From contig JAPOQZ010000266.1 of the NCBI GenBank assembly GCA_026710435.1, positions 1 through 64,000 on the forward strand: a stretch of DNA of 64,000 nucleotides. The letters run 5' to 3'. Position numbers and translations under genes: made by a program. The notes beneath the pieces are model-generated. The model ran no database searches and had not been told where the DNA came from. It saw only the letters and a program-made list of their open reading frames with translations. Positions 58,770-64,000 of this stretch are shown here, in pieces (within the stretch, counting starts at the first letter, position 1; the number at the start of each line of letters is the position of its first letter). The stretch comes from a bacterium. Its GTDB lineage: Bacteria; Actinomycetota; Acidimicrobiia; Spongiisociales; Spongiisociaceae.

Positions 58770-60572
58770 TCAGACCGGCAGCCACTTGATAGTCATAAGG
58801 AATACGTAGATACCGATGATCGCGAGACCTATAACGACTGAGAGCACTCGTTCTATCTTGGGGCTCTGTTCCACGGTTCGCGCGGTATCGCGGAACAGAA
58901 CCGAACCGGTCTCTGTAATCAGAGGATCGTCACGTTCGGAGCGTTGGCCAAACAGATGAATAGTCATGAATACCACTACTGACGCGAGCAGCATCGATAC
59001 TACATCGTTCAGTAGCGCAGGCCATGCGGCGGCTTCGGTACGGGCGAACACCGCCATACCTGCCACGACGAGCGCCGAGATGACAATTACTACCAATTCA
59101 GCCATGTTTCGTCCACGCTGCTTGCTGTTTACTAGCGTGTCAAGGCTTGCTTGCAGGCGCGCGGTTTCGGAACGGTCCAATCCGGCAATTCCTATCTGAT
59201 GGCTTACGTATTCGTAGGCTTCGGTCAGTCTGGTGACGTCGTTGGTCGTGTTGATCGTACGAACACTCTTCAGCATCGTTGCGCGGTTCTCCTCGTCGGC
59301 CTGCAGTCCGACCAGTTTCCGATATAGCGCGTAGGTTTGCTGCTCTTCGTTGATCATATGGGCATTGAGGCGCGAGGTGCGGAACAACAGGATGAGAACG
59401 AACACAGTAGCGCCTGCACCCAACAATCCGTAGTAGTTGCCGAACACCGAAAACCATCCGTATTCGGGGATGTGGGTGAACCACTCATCACGCATATAGA
59501 CGATGAACCCGAAACCGAGCAGACTGAGGATGAGCCACCTAACATCGGCCCGTTCCTCGGATCGAAAGTTGATAAGGGCGTTCACCGCGATCACCGCAGT
59601 GGCACCGATCCAGAGGAAGTCGGTTCGGTAGACGGTCACAGTAGCGAAGGATCCCAACCATATCAGAGACAGAACCGGGCGAAGATACTGTATGACGTTC
59701 ACACCCAGGTGTTTAGTTTGCGGATTCGCGTAACGGAAAGCGATGTTTCCGAACGAACTGACTATCCCGGTAACAATTACCCAGATGACTGCAATCGATG
59801 CGAATCCGCCCAGATATATGCCCGGGCCGGTAAGTCCAGGAAAGAAGGTTAGGCCGACTATAAGACTGCCTAATATGCCAGCTACATTTGTTACTATCGA
59901 AACAGCAAGTATGCAGCCTAACTCATCCTTGGGATCGTCAGGTAATTCCGTCGTACCCTTGCATATACTATGGTACAAGGCCGTTCCCAACTTAAACCTA
60001 AAGGATATCCAGGAGAGACAGACGGCCGTAGATGCTGCCAACAAGAGACCCCATAGGAGCTTCCATCCACCCCCTTCAGTCGTTATACCACCGCTCTGTG
60101 ACAACGTGACAAGCGCAATACCAGCCATAGCTGTAGCTATCAACAGCCAATCCTGCACGACCATAGTCCGGTAGCGACTACGAGTATCATGCCGTTTCTG
60201 ATAAGCAACGAAGAGGATAAGCCATCCGCCGGTAATAACGGTTACTAAAGCAGTATCGAGAAATAGAGTGGCCCAAACAAAGAGTGCCCAAATGAAGCCG
60301 TTTAGCATTGCTGGCACACCATCACGTGTGGGAAGGCGCCGAACGATCCAAGTCCAGACGTCTCTACGTCTTATGAGGTCCGGGCAAGTCAACATTAGAT
60401 AGACGAACCAGACAATGGATATTATGAGGTGGAACCAGAATTGGAATACAAACGGGCCAACGGTTGTACCTACAAGTGCCACTACGAGCGGAACCCAAGA
60501 CATCAAGAATACTGAAACACCCATCCACGATGCCGCCCTTGTGTCCGGCTTCAGCCTCCTGATATCCATCAT
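58770..60572 (-). CDS. Large membrane protein: EamA-like N-terminal part with a C-terminal helical and two-TM extension
   Basis: A 600-residue protein with about ten N-terminal hydrophobic helices resembling the DMT/EamA fold. A soluble helical segment follows (INEEQQTYALYRKLVGLQADEENRATML), with further heptad-like stretches, and then two final helices (LVVIVISALVVAGMAVF; VVIGLAIIGIYVFLM). Base composition is visibly lower in GC than the flanking genes, suggesting acquisition. ATG 60572 has an AGAAGGGC site. The function is unknown; the C-terminal part is unusual for a plain transporter and may sense or oligomerise. Confidence 0.7.
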   Translation of the reverse strand: MMDIRRLKPDTRAASWMGVSVFLMSWVPLVVALVGTTVGPFVFQFWFHLIISIVWFVYLMLTCPDLIRRRDVWTWIVRRLPTRDGVPAMLNGFIWALFVWATLFLDTALVTVITGGWLILFVAYQKRHDTRSRYRTMVVQDWLLIATAMAGIALVTLSQSGGITTEGGGWKLLWGLLLAASTAVCLSWISFRFKLGTALYHSICKGTTELPDDPKDELGCILAVSIVTNVAGILGSLIVGLTFFPGLTGPGIYLGGFASIAVIWVIVTGIVSSFGNIAFRYANPQTKHLGVNVIQYLRPVLSLIWLGSFATVTVYRTDFLWIGATAVIAVNALINFRSEERADVRWLILSLLGFGFIVYMRDEWFTHIPEYGWFSVFGNYYGLLGAGATVFVLILLFRTSRLNAHMINEEQQTYALYRKLVGLQADEENRATMLKSVRTINTTNDVTRLTEAYEYVSHQIGIAGLDRSETARLQASLDTLVNSKQRGRNMAELVVIVISALVVAGMAVFARTEAAAWPALLNDVVSMLLASVVVFMTIHLFGQRSERDDPLITETGSVLFRDTARTVEQSPKIERVLSVVIGLAIIGIYVFLMTIKWLPV

Positions 60573-60666
60573 AAGGAGCCCTTCTGATTCCGTAGGGCCC
60601 GGCATCGTGGCCATACACAGAGCGTAGAATACATCTTGGGACGGGTCGATCTACGCATTAACCCTG

Positions 60667-60867
60667 ATGTTCATGTTTCCCGACATACCCACGGCAGCAT
60701 GCCACATCAACCACATCACCGCGGCCGGGCCGGGCTTTACCCGACGGGTGAAGGTCACGCCGGGCCGAGACGGGACTGTCGAAACGGCCGTTATCCCTGG
60801 TCAGAAGCTCATATCCCACACCCCGTTCGCCCCGGTAAAGCCCCCGCATGAAAAATCGGGGTTAATG
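60667..60867 (+). repeat. ~200-bp interspersed repeat (family 2), copy C
   Basis: It runs from TTCATGTTTCCCGACATACC through ATCCCTGGTCAGAAGCTCAT to the hairpin CCCCCGCATGAAAAATCGGGG. It lies in the 424-base gap between the large membrane protein and the MmgE/PrpD gene. This copy keeps an open reading frame (TPGRDGTVETAVIPGQKLIS), possibly remnant coding sequence. Confidence 0.75.
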
Positions 60868-60996
60868 GGTGCAAGAATGCACCTGGTTCGTACAACGGTG
60901 TCTAATACCCGTTATCAGCTTGGAAGCCGGTCGAATCAGGGAAGCCTCGGTCCATCGTGTGTTCTGATCGCCATCGCGAGAGTGCCCATTGAGTAT

Positions 60997-62322
60997 TCAA
61001 CTGAACCGCACGGCTAGTTCGGTTACGTCCTCGACATCTTCGAGGTTCCATAGGAGTTCGACGATCTCTCGGGCCTTGGCCGGACCGACGACCGGTACAG
61101 CCTGATCCAAGAACTTCCGTTCGCAATCGTCCCGGCTCATCGGTGCCAGTGGCGAACCGTGAAACCGGCTCCGGTGGATCGAGCGGGCGATGGTCCGACC
61201 TCGGGCCTTCACCTCCACCTCGTTCATCTCCGGGTCCTCGTGGGCGGCCACAGAGACGCGGGCGGCGATAGCGGCGCGTTCGGGCTCTCCCAGCCCGGCT
61301 GGATCAACCCACGCCTTTCCGGAGGGGATATCCAGGAGGATGCTGGCGAATGCCAGCGGGATGCTGCCCTGGGCCTCCCAGAAGGTCCGGGGGGACGGGT
61401 TGGCAAACGGTACGTAGATGTCCGGACCTCGGAACACCACCGCTTCCACCTCGTCGACCGCCAACTGCTCGCTTTCGATGATCCCGGCGAACAATTCGAG
61501 ACCGCCCTGGAAGCCCCAACTGCCCACCCTGGGCTTCATCGAGAGACGGTCATGAACGGAGAGGAAACGGTTCGCGGAGTCAAGCATCACCTCGGCCCGG
61601 TACTCGTCGCCGATGGTGGCTTCGATGATGCCCGGCAGGCCCCCGCCGGCCTCAGCTGCCAGCAGGACAGACTGGAGCCCTATCTGGCAGGCATGCAGGT
61701 GGGGACTCACCCGGTAGGCGTTCTCGTTACCCAGCCCGAACGTCACCTCCATGCGGGGAGGCATCGCGGTCACCCAGGCGAGGCCGATCGCCCTCTCGAC
61801 CGTCTCGAGGTCGAGTCCCAGCATCCGGGCTGCGACCACGGCGGTGTTGAAGTACAGGTGGCGGCGGGGATGTCCCCGGTAGACGCTGAAGACCCTCTCG
61901 GTAGCGGTGGCCGCGTCGAACACGCGGGTGTTGAGTTCGTAGCCGAGGGCGGTAGCGGTGATGACTTCCCGGCCGGACGCGCCGACCATCTCGCCCAAGG
62001 CCAGTGCCATCGCCGAGATCGGTGCGAACATGTGAACGCCCGGTCCCTGTTCCTCGAAGTCGGAGTCGGAAGCCATCTGGGAGTTGATGCCCGCGGCAAG
62101 GCCGGCCCCGACCCGGGCCCCGTCCCCGACGATCGTCGCCTGGGGAGGGCCACCTAGCGACCTGCCCAGCGCCGCGAACCGACGGTCGGCGATGTCGTAA
62201 CTGAAGAAGGTGATGGCCAGGTTGTCGAGGGTGGCGCGCTTGATGCTCTCAACCGACTCCGGTGGAATGTCGTCGATCGTGGTGGTGGCGATCTCTTCGG
62301 CGAATGTCCGCGATACCGGCAT
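60997..62322 (-). CDS. MmgE/PrpD-family protein (2-methylcitrate dehydratase-like)
   Basis: A 441-residue protein of the MmgE/PrpD fold: IKRATLDNLAITFFSYD, ATIVGDGARVGAGLAAGINSQ, SDFEEQGPGVHMFAPISAMAL, and VSVAAHEDPEMNEVEVKARG. The family includes 2-methylcitrate dehydratase, iminodisuccinate epimerase and cis-aconitate decarboxylase. The substrate cannot be told here. It follows a tandem alpha/beta hydrolase gene on the same strand, 125 nt downstream. Confidence 0.88.
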   Translation of the reverse strand: MPVSRTFAEEIATTTIDDIPPESVESIKRATLDNLAITFFSYDIADRRFAALGRSLGGPPQATIVGDGARVGAGLAAGINSQMASDSDFEEQGPGVHMFAPISAMALALGEMVGASGREVITATALGYELNTRVFDAATATERVFSVYRGHPRRHLYFNTAVVAARMLGLDLETVERAIGLAWVTAMPPRMEVTFGLGNENAYRVSPHLHACQIGLQSVLLAAEAGGGLPGIIEATIGDEYRAEVMLDSANRFLSVHDRLSMKPRVGSWGFQGGLELFAGIIESEQLAVDEVEAVVFRGPDIYVPFANPSPRTFWEAQGSIPLAFASILLDIPSGKAWVDPAGLGEPERAAIAARVSVAAHEDPEMNEVEVKARGRTIARSIHRSRFHGSPLAPMSRDDCERKFLDQAVPVVGPAKAREIVELLWNLEDVEDVTELAVRFS

Positions 62323-62447
62323 GGGAACCTCCTTGCAGTTGGAGAGCGTGATTCGGCTGGACAGTTGGCGGAGTGAACTCCATGGATGGCTTCCCCATCA
62401 CCGACCGGCGCGGAACCCGAGGGGGTGTGCGCTTCCCGGCGGCCTCC

Positions 62448-64000
62448 TCATGGAAGAGCGTCCTGCAGGAAGGCTCGGTACAGGGCGATCGTGCTCTCGG
62501 GTGACACCAACTCCCTGTACCGGCTGTGGATCGGGACGGCAAGGTCCTCCGTCTGCTCGATGCGGGCGGTTGGCAGGATCCGGGAAGCTGCTTCGAGGTG
62601 CACGATCCAGGGGTCGGTAGGCCGGGCACAGATGAGCATCTCGGCCTTGATGAGGGGCAGGCGCTCGGTGGTGGGATATTCCCAGAGGGCGACGAAGTTG
62701 TGGTGGTAGGTGCGCCCTCCTTTCAGGAACTCCACCAGGCTGTGATGGATGTCGGCCGCGGGAGCGAACCTGCCCACGCGTGTACCGGCGGCGGTCCGAG
62801 CGTAGAACGGCCACCACAGCAGCACGTCCCTCAGGTAGTTCCAGGCCCAGAGGAGGTGCGAACCGTCCCACGAGGGAACCATCGGCGGTTGGTAGTTGTC
62901 GATGAAGTCCTGGCTCTCGTCGGGTGTGTATATCGGGATGCCGTCCAGGATCAGGTGACGTACCAGGGAGGGCCTCTCGATCGCCAGTTGCATGCCGAGC
63001 ACCGCGCCGGTGTGGTTGCCGTACACGTCGTAGTCCTCGTGGCCCTCCGCATCGCACACTTCCCCCACCAGACGGGCTAGATCCGCCATATCAGGCTTCC
63101 CGGAGAACGGCGCCGAGTCCCCGTTCCCCGGTGTGTCCAGCGCCAGCGCCGGCCGGTCGGCGCCCATCGCCCGCATGAGAGGTTCGAGCGCCGCGCCGGA
63201 ACCGGGTGGCGATGCCTGCAGGAGCAGGAGGGGTCTCCCCTCGCCCGGGATGCGTCGCACGAGCATCTGCCCGGCCGAGGTGGCGACGTACCCCCGCTGG
63301 ACGGTCCCCGGATCGAGCGCCGCCCGGCGCGGTGGCGGGGCGTCGGGCAGGTCGGGATCCGCTAGAAATGACTGAACCAGGTCGGCCAGGTCGGCCAGGT
63401 CGGAGGTACGCCGCATCCTGATCTCGGCGTTCTCGACCCGATCCGGGAGGCGTCCCAGATGCTCCGCGAGCGGGTCGTCCGGACCCACCGTGATCATCGT
63501 CGGCACGGACAAGCGGGCGAGGGCCTCGGTTGGCTCGTAGCGGAAGGACGCATGGTAGAGCTGCCAGTAGAGAGGCCCGGCCCTCATCATGTCCAGGACC
63601 TTGTCGTGCAGCCCGCCGGCCGTGGGCATGTCGAGCACTCGCCGCGCCTCGGGGGTCCTCCGGTACCAGGGCCAGAACAGCAACATGTCGCGGCGCATCG
63701 CCCAGGTCCGTACCAGATGGGACCCGTCCCACTGCGGTTTAAGGGATGGCGCGTAGTTGGCCACCAGGTCGGTGCGCTCGTCCTCCGTATAGGCCGCGAG
63801 AGCATTGAGGATCACGCGGTTGACCCGTCTCGCATGCCGGTGGGCGAAGTCCAGAGCCAGGGTGGCGCCTGTATGCGATCCGTAGAGATCGACCCGGTCC
63901 AGCCCCATCCAATCGAGCGTCTTGGCCAGGGCGTCCGAGTAGTCGGCGCACGACGGAGCTGCGAGCCCGAGGCCCGCCGACTCGCCTGCTCCCGGGGTGT
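62448..64000 (-). CDS. Tandem alpha/beta-hydrolase protein, 5' end outside the window
   Basis: Residues after the window edge continue the frame upstream of the track start (GLAAPSCADYSDALAKTLDW), so the gene is cut by the window and the Met at 63908 is internal. Domain 1 has LYGSHTGATLALDFA; domain 2 begins VATSAGQMLVRRIPGEGRPL and has VYGNHTGAVLGMQLA. His replaces the nucleophile Ser in both. Domain 1 and 2 share the pattern QWDGSHLVRTWAMRRD / SWDGSHLLWAWNYLRD, evidence for internal duplication. It resembles 43310-44959. Confidence 0.85.
   Translation of the reverse strand, partial: TPGAGESAGLGLAAPSCADYSDALAKTLDWMGLDRVDLYGSHTGATLALDFAHRHARRVNRVILNALAAYTEDERTDLVANYAPSLKPQWDGSHLVRTWAMRRDMLLFWPWYRRTPEARRVLDMPTAGGLHDKVLDMMRAGPLYWQLYHASFRYEPTEALARLSVPTMITVGPDDPLAEHLGRLPDRVENAEIRMRRTSDLADLADLVQSFLADPDLPDAPPPRRAALDPGTVQRGYVATSAGQMLVRRIPGEGRPLLLLQASPPGSGAALEPLMRAMGADRPALALDTPGNGDSAPFSGKPDMADLARLVGEVCDAEGHEDYDVYGNHTGAVLGMQLAIERPSLVRHLILDGIPIYTPDESQDFIDNYQPPMVPSWDGSHLLWAWNYLRDVLLWWPFYARTAAGTRVGRFAPAADIHHSLVEFLKGGRTYHHNFVALWEYPTTERLPLIKAEMLICARPTDPWIVHLEAASRILPTARIEQTEDLAVPIHSRYRELVSPESTIALYRAFLQDALP

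Noticed and set aside
1-64000. tRNA, rRNA or riboswitch genes
   Set aside because: I saw no convincing cloverleaf, rRNA or known riboswitch sequence by eye. A covariance-model scan would be needed to exclude them.

Overview
The window is high-GC bacterial DNA. F420-type luciferase-like oxidoreductases, a Tat/lipobox solute-binding protein with a Thr/Ala-rich linker, frequent GTG starts and many VOC, amidohydrolase and SnoaL-like catabolic genes suggest an actinobacterium, possibly Acidimicrobiia. This placement is an inference; no rRNA or other marker gene is present and I recognised no tRNA.

Layout. (1) 0.2-9.2 kb, minus strand: a toluene-4-monooxygenase-type soluble di-iron monooxygenase operon. 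It holds a DJ-1-like protein, two SnoaL-like proteins, the alpha, gamma, effector, beta and Rieske proteins, and a glutathione-reductase-fold FAD reductase. Downstream lie a ribosomal-protein-L22-like gene, a DUF59/PaaD-like Fe-S assembly factor and an ABM-domain protein. The reductase-L22 unit was duplicated, and each copy lost the opposite half. (2) 9.5-20.6 kb: lipoprotein, cupin, metallo-beta-lactamase-fold, PLP-dependent, Old-Yellow-Enzyme-type, FAD and LLM oxidoreductase genes. (3) 20.6-23.1 kb: accessory segment with a Fic protein and interspersed repeats. (4) 23.2-33.6 kb: amidohydrolase, SDR, acyl-CoA ligase, cupin, MBL hydrolase, alpha/beta hydrolase, methyltransferase and an MFS exporter. 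(5) 33.8-35.6 kb: small island of unknown genes. (6) 35.7-47.1 kb: catabolic operons (VOC, flavoprotein, amidohydrolase; nitroreductase, tandem alpha/beta hydrolase, VOC, alcohol dehydrogenase), an ABC-transporter deletion scar and a peptide-type solute-binding protein. (7) 47.1-53.7 kb: nested mobile remnants, a DMT transporter, VOC and LLM genes, an Lrp gene broken by a MITE, and a VOC gene coupled to an AhpD/carboxymuconolactone-decarboxylase-like gene with an in-frame TGA at the second Cys of CxxC, a candidate selenoprotein. (8) 53.7-64 kb: a restriction-modification pair, MBL hydrolase, peptide-type permeases, a large membrane protein, an MmgE/PrpD protein and a second tandem alpha/beta hydrolase cut by the window edge.

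Together the genes look like several routes for oxidising small hydrophobic or aromatic/terpenoid molecules: oxygenation, flavin redox, ring cleavage or hydrolysis, CoA activation and export. Three repeat families are interspersed: a ~101-bp TA-flanked MITE (six copies), a ~200-bp repeat ending in a CCCCG/CGGGG hairpin (five copies), and an element present at 1-136 and 47280-47609. The most notable observations are the candidate selenoprotein, the L22 paralog in the monooxygenase operon with its reciprocally decayed duplicate, and the His-for-Ser nucleophile elbow in the alpha/beta hydrolases.
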